Below, piece by piece: positions 1-13,348 of a stretch of DNA of 64,000 nt; position 1 is the first letter of the stretch; every line of letters begins with the position of its first letter. The DNA is taken from contig CM033106.1 of NCBI GenBank assembly GCA_019321725.1, forward strand, positions 19,194,551-19,258,550, in the 5' to 3' direction. This DNA is from Paulownia fortunei. Its lineage: Eukaryota > Streptophyta > Magnoliopsida > Lamiales > Paulowniaceae. The position numbers were made by a program, and so were the translations under genes. Under the pieces are notes generated by a model. The model ran no database searches, was not told the origin of the DNA, and saw only the letters and a list, made by a program, of their open reading frames with translations.

Positions 1-468
1 TCCATGATCATTCCTTCATAACATGCTTAACTAAAATCATCACATTATTTGTCGATTCTAAATTTAGGATTAATTATTTCAAAATTCATCGTATAAGAAT
101 TTTATTTAATTCAGATTAATAATTTAATTCCAAAATGAATTTCTAAAATTTTTAAAATTAGAAAAAATAGATCCAAGTGCAAGATCCAATGGTGCCATAG
201 CGTGTGGAATTCGTGTTGCGGAGCCGAACTCTCTAGACAAAAAATTCTTTTAGCATCGCGGCACTACCTAGTCTGTGCCTCATTACCTTGAAAATATTTC
301 TAATCACATCGCAACACCAAACTTGACTGGTACTGCGATGCTAACGCTTCTGCAAGCTATGCGGCAGTCGCATAATAGCTACAAGCAAATTTATTTTTCA
401 CATATTAAAAGAAAAATCCTAAATATATATATCGCATAAACATTTTTTTTACACATAAAGGATTAATT
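1..468. other. Unassigned flank left of the Copia element
   Basis: No gene is visible. The first ~70 bases resemble 9059-9125, which lies in the leader of the Copia element on the minus strand, so this may be the truncated leader of a related copy. Positions 180-420 are less AT-rich than their surroundings and match nothing else in the window that I could see. Confidence 0.35.
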
Positions 469-2652
469 TGTTGGGGTCTGCATGATTTTGGGAAATGTAT
501 ATGCAGGAAATTTTCAATAACATAAACAAAGATTACTTCATAAGTAATAAAACGAATACTAGAACCCATTCGCGATTACTCAGTTGTGCATTTTCTAACA
601 CCTAGTATAGGGAGGTTTTAGAAACCTATCCCTGATTCACTTTTGGTTAAAAATAATAACTACAATGATCTAAATTGTTCTCTCCATAAATAATTCCAAG
701 CTTGATCCAAACCTTTTGTGGCTAGAAAGATTCGCTTAGAGTCCCAATGTTACCCCTCTAAACGTATCCATACCTCGGATGCCCACTTGCAGTCATTCCT
801 ATGTTTGTAGGATCTCAACTTGATAATTTTAACCTAAGAATTAGTTTTTATGTTTTGGAACAAGAAAAATAAGTATTTTAGGTGTTTATTTTGATTCTAT
901 GTTCTACATATGAAACCAAGAATTAAAATATTAGAGTATGGAAGAATGGTGATTTTGGTGGAGAAGGAAAAAGTTGAATTTTTCTGGCATGAAGAAACAA
1001 TTTTCTTCATCAAGAAAGAGGTTAGGAGCATGAATTTTGCAAAAAAATTGAAGAAGTGGAGAATCAATCTCCTAATTTTTGGCCTAAGGGGATATAAATA
1101 TCCCCTCTAATTTTATCTATTTGGAATCCTTTCCTTACCCAACTTGTGTTCTCACAAGGTAAGTCTTCTTGTCATACATGAATATTTATTCCTTATTTAA
1201 CTCTCCTTGCGTTCACACTAAGTGTTCTCACAAGGTAATTCTCCTTTTCATATAAGGATACTTCATTTCTACAAAGTAAGTTTTCTAGTGGGCATCAACC
1301 TTAATTTAATTAGGAATTGAATCTCCATTCAATTCCTAGTGGGCATCCTACAAGCTCACACCTAATGAACCTAGACCCAGTTAATTAATTAGGTCCAATT
1401 TAATTTATCTAATCAATTAAATTAATTCATCTCATGAATTAAGCAGGCCACTATAATTATTTGATCCAATCAATTAATTATTTGTTCTAATAGGCTACCT
1501 AATCTAATTAGACCAATTAATTAATTAAATTAATTCAACACTTGAATTAATTAAGCCCTTATATAATTAATCACATTAATTTAATTAACCAAACCTTGGA
1601 AAATTTGTTAGGCAATATATAGACTTGTTTGAGTTTGTGTACAACCCCTTAGTTTCCCCTATATTCTAGTGGTGGGGTCACAACTCTTGTGACTTTATTA
1701 AACAATAAGAACTATAATTATTTTGATAAATTAATCAATTAATTAATACTCTTGGAATTAACCTACTATTTCGAAGAACCTCACCAATCTTGGTTAGCGT
1801 CTAGCAACATGCTATAAAGACCTAGAAATAGGTGAAATGATGAAGCTTTTCAATTGCGAATACCATGAAAGTCCAGTCCTTCAGTCAACTAACCTCCAAT
1901 TGAGCCAAGGGCGTGAATTATTAGTCAAAACTCTAATTGAACCATTCCTAGTATCTTGATTTGTTGATGCTAATTAGGAAACTCATTTTCTAATTACTTA
2001 TTCCAATCGTGGTCATGGATTTCAGAATCAAGTACAGTGGAAATCATAAGAGATTCTCTATTGTAAACTTATTAACCTCCATAAATGAGGATACGCAACC
2101 AAAATATCCCTTTGTGATTGACCTACAATCAGATGATAAACTAAAGTACACCATATCGAGTATGAGATTACAATGGTATCTCAAGTCTAAGGGCTATATT
2201 ATGCACTATCTTAATAATGAAAACTTTCCACTTGACAATCATATTTTCTTTGGAATATCCAATTGCGGTAGTTTAGTGTACTTGTTTCTAACAAATATCT
2301 TCATACATGCATTACTGTGAAAACACCGGTGTCTATAGAATGAGACACCCTATTTGCAAGCCTATATCGTATGTGCAGGTCATGATGGGTTAGTCGATGT
2401 CCCATCTCAAGAAGTCCTCGACTTAGGACATCTTTAAAATTACAGCTATAGAGTCATGTTCCTTGATATCCATCCTATGCATGACCATGCCCCATAGTTA
2501 TATGTGATCTAAGGATTTCATCTAATTTTAATAAATAGAATTAGAATTTAAGATGAAAAGTATCATTAATTGATATTAATATGAACAAGACTGATTCTAC
2601 GAAAGTATTAAGACGGCCAATCCAATTGGCTTGCTGGGCACTATTCTAAGAA
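469..2652 (-). repeat. 3' LTR of the Copia element
   Basis: It reads TG at 469 and matches 9797-10360 plus 13354-14698 in the same order, for example the shared block at 555-640 and 9895-9960 and the segment around 1030-1110 and 13370-13450. Read on the minus strand it begins next to the purine tract and ends in CCCAACA. Length is about 2.2 kb. Reading frames inside it, such as 2009-2320 on the plus strand, have no homologous product and are treated as LTR sequence. It contains a near-perfect inverted repeat around a TATA-like core at 1088-1105. Confidence 0.85.
1088..1105. promoter_or_regulatory. Palindromic TATA-like motif in the Copia LTR
   Basis: Two 8-base arms (GGGGATAT and ATATCCCC) flank a 2-base centre. 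The motif therefore presents a TATA-like core on both strands. The copy in the other LTR is at 13434-13451 with one arm mutated. Its position in mid-LTR would suit a core promoter with U3 to its right, but transcription cannot be shown from sequence. Confidence 0.4.
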
Positions 2653-2662
2653 TCTCCCACTT
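2653..2662 (-). other. Polypurine tract of the Copia element
   Basis: On the minus strand this is a purine-rich run (GTGGGAGA core) directly upstream of the 3' LTR start, the usual position and composition of a Copia plus-strand primer. Confidence 0.6.
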
Positions 2663-2689
2663 GCCCTCAAGACAATTACACTCGTATGA

Positions 2690-4150
2690 AGGTCCATCTT
2701 CTCAATATGCGCCTCAAATACTGACTTAGGGATTCAATCAGTTGGTTTGCTGCATTTTTTGCTGAGGCAACTTTTTCCACTTTGATGTTATCTCTACCAA
2801 TGATTCCCAGAATCATGGTATCGCTAATTTATGCTTGGAGCTTTTGACAAAACCTTAACTTCTTTACTTGCGCAATATCCTCATTGTTATCATAGTACTT
2901 CCATACTTGATCAACAATGGCCAGAACAACATCCAACATTTGGATGAAGTTCCTCATCCAAATAATCTCTTTCACGCATCTTATGCTACTATGTATTCAA
3001 CTTTGGTGGTGGAATCCACATTTTCCCAAGCTTGGAATTGTCTCTAACAATTTAGGGTGAACATGAATCTAAATGCAGGCTTCATGTTATTTACATTGGA
3101 CTGAAAACTTAGATGAAACATCTTAGTTTTGTTCTCCATAATCGTACTCCAAGAAGATATTCTTAGTGCTTTGTAAGAACTTAAAGATCGTCTTAATGGC
3201 GTTCAATGCATTTTGCATGCATTAGACTGGTATCTGCTCATGACACTAAGAGCTTTTATGATATCACATCTCGCACAAAGATTTCCATACGTTATGCTTC
3301 TTTTTGTGGATGCATAAAGTTTGCAAGTCATTTTTTCTCTTTCTTTTCGAAGTCACATAGGATATAGACTTTGAAAGAGAAGGCCTATAACTGAAAGACA
3401 GGAATCACCTCTTGAATTGCTCCATGCTAAACCCTTTTAACATCTCTGTACATAAATTTGGATACTCCAAGCATCCTTTTAGATCTTTCTCTATAGATCT
3501 TGATCCCTAGCTTTTATGATGCTTATGCCAAATCCCTCATGGAGAACTTAGTAGATGGCAAGTCTCAGTTGGCTGTAATATTCCAACATCATCATCATAA
3601 AACACAACAAACAGTGCCATGCTCCCATAACCCTCTTATACACACTTGGCTCATCCGCATTCCCATGGAAATCAAACTATTTGATTGCCTTAGATAATAG
3701 AATGTTCCACTTTCGGTAATTTTATTTTGAGTCTATAAATGGATCTATGAAGCATGCAAATCTTTTTCTTGATTTTATTTGATATGAAGACCTCAGGTCG
3801 CTTAACTTATATCTCATTCTCAATACCTTTATTGCGAAAGGCTGTCTTCACATCCCTTTGCCATATCTCGTAGTCACAATATGTAGATATAGCCTACACG
3901 ATCTAAATGGACTTTAGCATCATATCTGATAAAAGGTCTCCTTAATAATCAACAACTTAACTTTAAGCATAGCCTTTTGCTACCAGTTATGCCTTTATAT
4001 GTCAACACCTCCCCGTGTTCTTTAATTGTATATTTTGTAGACCCAATTATAGCTAATGAGAACTCTTCCTACTTATAAGACCACAAAGGTTAATACTTTG
4101 TTGGAGTACATGGAGTCTATTTTGGATTGTATCACATTTCGCCATCTTCC
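2690..4150 (-). pseudogene. Copia pol remnant: RT and RNase H
   Basis: Minus-strand translation gives recognisable Copia blocks broken by stops and frameshifts. The RT part at about 3345-3700 keeps a GIKIYRERSKRMLG-like block and a weak active-site remnant near 3600. The RNase H part at about 2860-3010 includes the reverse complement of the VDSTT block usually found in the STTEAEY region. The same blocks occur at 63133-63900 in the second Copia copy. The plus-strand frame at 3500-3697 with a run of histidines is antisense to the RT and is not a gene. Confidence 0.7.
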
Positions 4151-5092
4151 CAAATTGGTCATAATTATTCCTTACTTGGATCAATATTCAAAAAGGTGAT
4201 TTTTCTTATTGCTCTCGAGCAAGAGGCCCTTATTGTATAAGTAGCCCCGAGATCCTTTCAAATCTCATTGGAGGTTATGTACTAGAAGTTTAGTAATATG
4301 TTCATGAACCATTGCCACTTGTGGGACAAACTATGGTTTTTGAACTCCTTCAAGCTCTATGATCTATCTGTTTCTATCCAATAAAAAATCCTTTTTCTCA
4401 AAAAGATGATGTCCCTAGAAAATAAATTCCTTTATTCTTAGGGATTATAGAACTAGTATAAAATGGATTTCTTTGGATACCCCACAAATTTGTATAAGAT
4501 AGATTTTATATCCAACTTATTTTCCACCCCTGCATACCCTTAAGTATGTTTATAAAGGGTGTTTGCCACATTATATCTCTTATAATGTTTTTGAACACCC
4601 ACTTAAATGACATTCTTACATGATAAGAATATCATTAATTCTAGGGTGAATTCCTAGAATAAAGGAGGAAATAGGTGAAACTTGACATAAATTCACTTAA
4701 AGATAGAATCCAATTCTCTATTACTTAATAAAAGGACTTATCTTCTTAGAGTCCTCTTGATTACATCGATAGATTTAATAATTTGGTCGGCTGAATTTTC
4801 TATTTCATGTCTAAATTCTTTGAACCCTTCAAAGGATCTTAGAGTAATGAAATAAGAATAGTTCACTCATGCACTAACACTTAGTGGACTGCATACGTCC
4901 CATTGGATCAAATCCAAATGAGTGGTTCAATCCATTTGTCCCATAAGTGGTGACTGGGTCATTTTTCTCTTATGACAAGATTTACAAGTCGGTACCTTAT
5001 GTAAGTCTCTGAGGTCAAGCAAATGTGCCATCGTTTAAATCTTTCTTTAGAGATATGACCTTTACCACAAGTATGCACATTTTTATGCATGT
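4150..5092 (-). pseudogene. Copia integrase remnant
   Basis: On the minus strand the stretch at about 4800-5060 reads as the GAG-pre-integrase and early integrase core: a C-K-S-C-H-K-like segment, then a KMTQSP block, then IQWDVC and YSYFITL blocks. These match the conserved order in Copia integrases. Stops and indels interrupt it. The upstream part is separated by the solo LTR that begins at 5093. Positions 4150-4700 carry no block I can assign firmly. Confidence 0.6.
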
Positions 5093-7577
5093 TGTTAAGC
5101 ATACCAAATTAAAACCTTACTACTAAAATAATTTTACAAGTATAGTGCGAGTAAAGATCAATCCCACAAAGATGAAAGCTAATTAATTTATTATTGATTT
5201 TATAACTAAAGACTTGACTCACTAATAATGTGTTATAATTAAGAAATCAAAGTAATAAAGTATTGAGGATTAAGGATCTGCTCTTGAGTTTTGGATAGAG
5301 TAATGATTATTTATTATTCTTTTTATCTCTTTTTAAATGCCACTATTGGAATCCATACATATTATCTTACTGTCTGTAAATTATCTTTTAACGCCAACAC
5401 TTGTTTATGGGATCAAGTATATATTTATACAACCTTTGTCTATAACAAATTAATGTTTCATGTTAGTGGTCAGTATAGTAGAACTAGACATTTAACTAAA
5501 TGAACCCAATTATTTGTTGTGTCATTAGTAATACATAAATAAAAAACCGCCACTAAACAAGGAAGGTTTAATCATAAATTAAGACAATAATACAACACAT
5601 TTAAATATTATATTCTTTTATAATTGTTCATCTTTCTTCATCAAGAGGTTCATCTTTTCTCCCCATTCAAATAAAATTTAGCAAAACATAATGAAAATAG
5701 AGAAAACTAAATATAAAAGAGAAACTAAAGAAGATATTTTTATTATAACTAGAAAACTTAATAAAAAAAGGGGGCGGCAGTTGATTTGATTAACTAAATT
5801 GTAGAAAATAAAACTAAAGTAAAATGGAAAGAATAAAAATTAAATAAGTGAGTACAAGATTGATGAAGTTTTAGATAAGGTTTTATTCGCCACCTCTAGA
5901 CAATAAATTGTGAATTGACATTATTATTTCTCCAATTTTTCTATTCAAACTGCCAACCGTAGATAATAATAAGTTCTGTTATTTCATTTTTTCCTTAATT
6001 TTTCATTAGATATAATTTGGAACAAGCTTTCTAAATTTAATTTAACAAAAGCATTAAGATGATAAAAATAAATTGATTTAAGCAATAAACACACAAGCTC
6101 GGATAATTCAACTTAGGTTATGTTTCATATCATGATTAACAAAAACATCCCATAATCATTAATCACAATTTACTACTTATGATTAAAAATTCAAGACAAT
6201 TACGGATCAATAATTCTAATCTAGTTTTAGGTAATTCTCAATCCCTACTTGGTTGTGCACTTAAATAAAACAAAAAAATAACCATGAAGAAATTGGATGT
6301 AGAAGAACATATACAATCTCAATTAGAAAAGAGGAAAACAATATCAAATACTCAATTGCACAAATTCATGTCTAGAGTTTTGAAATCACCATTAACCAAA
6401 TTATAGATTTAGCCTAGCATAATTGAAAATAACAAGAAAAATAAAACTAATAACATTAGGACATAATAAATTGAAAAGGGAAAAGGGGAATAAGAACACC
6501 AATATGGATGAATTCTATTGGTAGATGAATCTCCCATGTTTTAACTCTCTTCTTCTCTTCTATTTTTGGAACCTAAAGCTCTCTCCTATTTTTAGATTTT
6601 TTTATGTATTTTCAATGATATCCAAGAGTCTCTATTTATAATAGAATAGTGCCCTAAATTAGCATCTCCAAATTCACTCCAAATTTGCTTTAAATTTGCT
6701 CTAAATTCATATGTCCTTCTTGGATCTGATTATTATCTCACAATTTACCATAAAACAGCTGATTTTGGAAAAGTGGTCAACATGAAAGTTATGAATTTAT
6801 GTGTTCGCTTCATTTTTCAGCTTCAATCACATCATTCTGACATGTGAAGCACAAGTTATGCTTAAAAAATCAAGTGTTGTCACATGTTAAAAATCTTCCA
6901 ATCAACTTATCCATATCTTTTGACTATTTTTTCCTTTGTTAACAATTGAATCGATTGTTAACATCTTCTATAAATCTATAGCACCATGTGTTATCTTTCT
7001 TTTTCACTTGATTCACTTGGTTTCAATCACGGGGGAGAAAGTTATGATTGATTTAAGAAGATGTTTTTGCATAGGAAGATTCCTTCCAATGTAGACATCT
7101 ATATGGATTTTTTACTTTTATCATGGTCACATTAGGTTGAGCTTCCAACAAAATGTTGTAGCCCTCTATCTTAGCTTTCCAATGGATCAAGATTCAAGGG
7201 AAAAGGTATTTTGAGCACCAAGTTATGCCCAAAATATGAAACTTGCCCAAAGTATAGAAATATGCAATTTTAAATTTATTGCAAGCCCAACAATCACTAG
7301 CAAAGTTCAAGTGATTTTGATTTACACATTATATACCTATGCAAAAATGACCATTTTCTTCTAATTGTGATGATTCTTTGATCCAATGAAAGATTATTTC
7401 CCAATTTGCTCACATAATGTGTCGTTTTATTTGATTTCATTTTGGTCTCTTTTTTGATCCATTGATTTCCAAATTCCCATAAAACACAACATTAATAAAA
7501 ATATAATATTAATAAAAATAAAGCAAGAAAAATATAAAGGAATTGACATAAAAATATATAGAAACATATACTTATCA
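5093..7577 (-). mobile_element. Gypsy-type (Athila-like) solo LTR inserted in the Copia element
   Basis: Read on the minus strand it starts TGATAAGTAT and ends TTAACA. It shares its start and several internal blocks with the Athila-like LTR at 36765-37914 (start TGATAAGTGC; a block with the words for CTTTTGAGTTTTGGA in both) and with the solo LTR at 48302-50279. It divides Copia integrase (left) from Copia gag (right), so it is a later insertion. I see no interior coding sequence and no clear 5-bp target duplication (CATGT on the left, CTTTT on the right). Boundaries may be off by a few bases. Confidence 0.6.
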
Positions 7578-9784
7578 CTTTTTGATTATCTAATTCTAAT
7601 ATTACTTTATTGATTATGTAGCATTGAATTTGAGATTGTAAAGTTCATTTGTCAATGTAGCAAAGACAAACAACTAATACCACCCTAATCCCATCCAAAT
7701 TTTTGTGGATTCTATAGCTAATAAAGCAACACTTGACTTATCTCAAACTTAAGGATCATCCTTTGTCTTAGTCTCCATTTTCTTGTCATCCTCTACAACC
7801 TCTTTCAAAGAGGGGATCATATCCAGTATGTGATACCTAAGAAAAATTTGTCAACCTAAATGTTTGATTTCAACAAAGTAGAAAGTTGAACTAGAACCCT
7901 AGCAAGTCAATACTTGCACTTTCTCTATTTATGCCCTAAATACCCACAATGGTAACAAACATGTATCCATTTAGATAGATCGAGCCGAAAAGTTTGTTTG
8001 TATGTCTAGATTATCTTAAGTAGAATTTCTAGTGATAATAATTATCCTAGCGAGGCAGAAAATATAGTATTCATTCTATTAATATCTATTTATGATTTTG
8101 TCTTTAATCATAAATGTGTCCCACTATTTTATTCAAATTCCATCATCCTTATGATGGAACTTTAGGAAATCAAATTTTCTAGCGGGCTTGAAGGCCAAAT
8201 GCATTTTTTTATACACCCTAATGCTATGAGCCCATATGACAAAGCCAAAAGGTAGGCAACACATTGTCAATTGCATCTCTATACAACCTTCAAGCTATTT
8301 TACCTAATCTTTTGCATATGTCCCAATACTATGAGCCTATATGGTACTCAATGTCAAGTGCGACCCATCAATTATCCATATGGTTGAAACCCCTAATTGT
8401 CCCACAACTCGTGGCCAACACTTAGATGCCCCATTCCACGGGTATTAGAATGCCTAGTAGTGAGCACAACTTACATTAATTAGCACATCCCACGACTTGT
8501 GGCCAATGAATTAAGCTTAGCTACATATCACATGTCACTAATTATCATGGAAGGCATGGACGATTATGCATCCTAGTGATGGCAATCAAAGTGAAACATC
8601 ATAAGGCATACATAAAACAATCACAGCATGCATCATATACATACTAGAATATGGGATGATCATGGGCCTTAAATCCTATATGATTCACTCGAGCTAAAGT
8701 GGATCAAGGTCAATCTTAAGGTGATAATTAAAATATAAATAGATCTATCTATTACACAAATGTATCACATACATTCATGGGCATTCATTCCTCACTTTTT
8801 TCTTCATCTTCATTCCATTCTTTGTCAAGTCCAACTTACAAAAAAGACTTAAGCCTCACCACCTAATTCTACTCTTATTATAGTTGATAAAATTACAAGA
8901 AACCTTTGAACAAGACCAAGGAGAGGTATATAAGAGGGAGATAGAAATACATTCTGAACAAAAACAAAGAAAATGCGAGACTCATAGGCCTTATTTTAAT
9001 TAAACCCAAAAATAACCTAAAATTGCAAAAAATTAAACTAATCACCTTGGCCTAAGCTCCATGATCATCTATTTAACATGTTTAACATAAATCATCATAT
9101 GATAATAAAAGCATGTAAATTTACTAATTACTTTACATGTAATTTCTTTCAAATCTAAGATCAAAATTCTTGGTTTTCATAAAAAAAAAATAATTTTTCA
9201 TAAAATTAACTTTTAATTTTATTTTTGAAAAACCAAATTTTCATGTAACGTTTGCTTGTCAAAATGAAATGGGCTTAGGTCTAGAACTTTTGTCCCCTTT
9301 CTTGATCAACATCAAGAACAATTGATTTCTTGATCATATCATGAAATCATGAAAAAAACTTAATCATGAAACTGATTTTTTTGATCAAGAAATCAACTTA
9401 CTTGATTTTATTATTGCCATCAATTCAATAATTACAAGATTTCACAAATCTTGAAGTTTTTGAAATAGGAGTTTCATGATTTCATAAATCTTGAAGTCTT
9501 GTATCCAAGAATCAAATTCTTGAATGCAAAAATTGAAATCTTATATTCAAGAATCATATTCTTGAATAAAGAATTCAACTCTGGTGGCAATTTGTTTCGT
9601 TTTGATCTTCATTTATGTTGTAACAATTAAAACAAATCAAGTTTATTCATCTCAACCATTGGAACAATAAACAACATAATCTTAAATAAAGAAATTCACG
9701 GATTCATAATCAATCACACATATAAATATTTACAAATAAATCAAATAAACACAATCCAAAGGTATTATAAATGTATGAACCTTA
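7578..9784 (-). pseudogene. Copia leader and gag remnant with CCHC zinc knuckle
   Basis: The minus strand at about 7917-7958 translates to a CX2CX4HX4C knuckle with one in-frame stop inside it, the hallmark of Copia gag nucleocapsid. The rest of the gag is too degraded to frame. The stretch 8650-9784 is AT-rich leader with no coding signal. Confidence 0.6.
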
Positions 9785-9796
9785 GCTCTGATACCA
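9785..9796 (-). other. Primer-binding site (initiator Met tRNA)
   Basis: The minus strand reads TGGTATCAGAGC, complementary to the 3' end of plant initiator-Met tRNA, and it directly abuts the end of the 5' LTR (plus-strand position 9797). This fixes the orientation of the Copia element as minus. Confidence 0.9.
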
Positions 9797-10360
9797 TGGT
9801 TGGGTTCACGTGATTTCAAAAATTTATACGAAGTAGAATTTAAATTTTTCTATAGCATAAACAAATATTACATCACATGTAATAAAATGAATCCTAGAAC
9901 TCATTCGCAATTGCTTAATGGTGGGTATTTTAACACCTAGTGTAGGGCAGTTTCAGAAATCTTTACCTAATTTACTTCTAGTTAAAGATAATCAGTGCAA
10001 CAATACATCATTATCTCCACAAAAATTCCAAGCTTGATCCAAACCCCTTGTATTGGAAAGATTCGCTTAGTGCCTAAACTATTACACCTCTAAATGTATT
10101 CACACCTCGAATACCCACTCGTAGTCGTTCTTGTGCTAGTAGGATCTCGACTCAAAAATTCTGACCTAAGAATTAGTTTTTATGATTCGAAATAAGAAAA
10201 AAAGTGTATTTAGGTGTTCATTTTTATTCTATATTCAACACATGAAACCAAGAATGAAAACAACATAGAGTAGGGAAGAACGGCAGTTTTGGTGGAGAAG
10301 AAAAGGGCCGAATTTTTCTTAGAAGAAAAACCAATTTTTTTCATCAAGATAGATGCTTGG

Positions 10361-13348
10361 TCTAACACCCCCACCACTAAATATAGATATTGATATAACA
10401 ATAATTTGACAAGGTAGCACATGTGTGTACATGTGTATATATATAATTTTTTTGCCAACTATAGCACTTTGAGAAACAGTAAAAGTTTTTCTCAAATGTA
10501 ACCTTGTATATAGAAAAATTATTGTTTATATTAAAAACACAACACCCATTACAGTCATGCTATTCTCAAACTTATTTACTATAAAATTTCAAGAGTTATA
10601 AAAGACACAATATTCCAAAGTTATAATACGATAAAATCAAAAATCAAAATAGTTTATATTTTTGGAAGAAGTAATGACATTTTGTATCTTGTAACCCTTT
10701 ATATATAGACAACAATTTACAAAATAATAATGACTGTAAAAATTACAATATGCCCACAACACAAGCCAGTAGGTCGTCATCCATGTATACTTATCCTCAG
10801 AACCTATAGGAACACCAACGACTTGCCCAATAAGTCCATGGTATCAAGTATCACCAAACTCACCTACAATGCATAAACTATATGAGCTAATACCCAGCAA
10901 ATAAAGATTATGCATGTCAAAGAATAATTCATAATGTCAAGTCATGCATCTTAAAATGCTATGACCATAATGCAATTCCATGCATCAAAATATTTCTCTC
11001 AAAATCATTTCTTTCTTGGTCCCCTGACCAATGCTACTATCCTATACACTGAAAAAGAGTTCTGCACACCGCCATAATCTAATGGTCAATAATCATATAA
11101 GCATGCAAATCCATGCATACTCATAAGCATGCAAATCTATGCACACACTTGCAAATCCATGCATACAACCATACAAATCCATGCATGCTTCGGTGCACTA
11201 GTAGCGGTCAACAAAAATATTTTCCTTTCTTAGAATCATGCCGTGCAATGCAAGATTTATCATAATACTCGTATGTGATGCATGTACATGCCAATGCCCA
11301 TATATGTATGCTCAATGGACATGAATGATAGTAATACGTGCCATTTGCCATGCACATATGATCTATGATATTATATATAAATCACATATTTACTATGTCT
11401 ATGCATTGTAGTTGCAAATCAATCCTTACTTACCGTTGATCGGTTGTATGTTACTTCTAGGTTTCTTAAGTATTACTCCTCAACCCTAGATGTGAAACAA
11501 TCTATAAAAATACAAGATATCAATCACCATCCTCAATTAACAAGTTCATTATACCTAATGTAGTATAAAGATCATGAATCTCAATTTAATTAAACAACCT
11601 TACCACTTAGAAACTATAACCAAATACAACCTTCTACGCACCTTTGTTCCACATATTAAATATATGCTACCCTCAATTAATTGATGTATTTTAACTCTTA
11701 TAACATACCCCTAAAATTTAGGGATCAAATTAACCACATCTATGTTGGAAAATGTTAATGAACCAAATGGGACAGATTCACAACTTCACATTTGCTTGCT
11801 GCCACATTAATTTGTATGATAATTTTGATACCGTTAGATATATTCATTCACTTAGATAACATAAAAAAATGTAACCATGTCATATAATGGCCAAAACTCA
11901 CAGATATAGCATCCCAAGTTTAGCTCCCTTCACAGCATACTGAAATAGATTTTTCTTACCGTAACAGTTTTGCGCACTTCATGACATTAATGGTTTTGGC
12001 ACCCTTAAGTGTATTCAACCACTCCCAAATTTTCATCACATTTAGATAACATCAAAAAAGAGAAACCTAGGTCATAGTATTTCCAAAAATAATGGATTTA
12101 ATGCTGTAAAACCAGTCCCCTTCACATATGACAGAATATGAAATTCAATAGTGATAGTTTTGATCATCTCTTTAATTATCATGCCATATTTTAATTCCTA
12201 AGTTATCCAAACCTATATACATAATATTAACTCCTATATGAACACGTTCATGGTGATAAATATAGGATATGTCCAAGGTTTCTTGCATAATTCAAGCTCA
12301 ATAAATTAGAAATAAGCATATACACATATTCTACCCCTTAGTGGTTCTGCTATATATTTGCAATCACAAATCATTCTTTTATGCATAATAACCCTATAAA
12401 TAACCTCTAACATTATCATGAACAAGATAAGAATCTTAATAAATCACAAAACCCCTCAAATAATAAAAAAATTGATGTCAAAAGTATATATGAACCTCAC
12501 ATGTGCCAGTTTTAGCTTCTACTTGTGATTACTACTTCATTTTGCTTCCTTTGCCCTTTTCTATCACTTGGAATCACTTAGGACCAGTTTAGAGAGATTT
12601 TTACATGGGTTTGGACCCTGAAAATGACTGAAAAATAGTTGAGGATCATGGGGTAACGGCTAAGAGTGAAGGAAAGCTTGAGGTGGCACTTGAGGTGCTT
12701 GCTTAAGCTTAGTAGCAAGCATGAGGTGGTAAGTTGTGGTATAAATCTCACTTTTCACTCATATTTCAAGCCTAGATAAGATGTGTCTTATTATACATTA
12801 ATTTTATTACATACTATTTTAATTACCACAAGATCCCATAGATAATTCATAAGTTAATTTCCTAGCCGTTTATTTATTTTCTTACCCAATTGTCACCCGA
12901 TTCTTAAATAATTATCCATATTAAAAATTATATAATCTTACACATAAATGAATATTGTCTTATCACATTTGAATCATATTATCTTATGTCCAATGTCCCA
13001 AATATGTAATTTATCGATATATACTTTTGAAATACCTGGATGAAATTGAATCAAACCGTATAAGCTTACTAGTAAAAACTTTAACATTTTCAAAATTATA
13101 ATCTATATATCCCATCGACATCCAATATTGATCAACCTCATTTTCTTCTTATTTCAATTTACTGTTGATTACTTATATTATGATAATCGACAACTAACAC
13201 CATAGAGATTTTCTAGAAATTTAATGATCAAGTGTGATTATAAGGTAAAACGGATCATTCCATGTAGTTTCAATACAAGCACTTATGAATAATATGTAAT
13301 GCATGAATCATATTGGCCAAATGAGTAGTGTCAGACTCATTTATTACA
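10361..13348 (-). mobile_element. Tekay/Del-type solo LTR (copy 1)
   Basis: Read on the minus strand it begins TGTAATAAATG and ends GGGTGTTAGA. It is the same ~3-kb LTR as 51984-55026 (reverse orientation here), with shared blocks such as the CATGCAAATCCATGCAT repeats at 11100-11190 and the TACAATGCATAAACTATATGAG block at 10866-10888. It lies inside the Copia 5' LTR. The flanks are CTTGG (10356-10360) and GTTGG (13349-13353), a 5-bp target duplication with one mismatch. With no interior, it is a solo LTR. Confidence 0.8.
11090..11190. repeat. Short tandem CATGCAAATC(C/T)ATGCA repeats in Tekay/Del LTR
   Basis: Four to five imperfect units of about 20-28 bp built on CATGCAAATCCATGCAT. Equivalent clusters lie at 43497-43590, 54210-54275 and 60476-60541 in the other copies of this LTR. 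Confidence 0.7.

Noticed and set aside
2009..2320. 103-residue open frame
   Set aside because: It lies in the Copia LTR; the sister LTR at 14372-14698 does not keep it.
3500..3697. Open frame with a run of histidines
   Set aside because: It is antisense to the Copia RT remnant and has no start context or domain.
11090..11190. CRISPR-like array of short repeats
   Set aside because: Units are imperfect, spacers are not of constant size, no cas genes exist, and the same block is part of a plant LTR.
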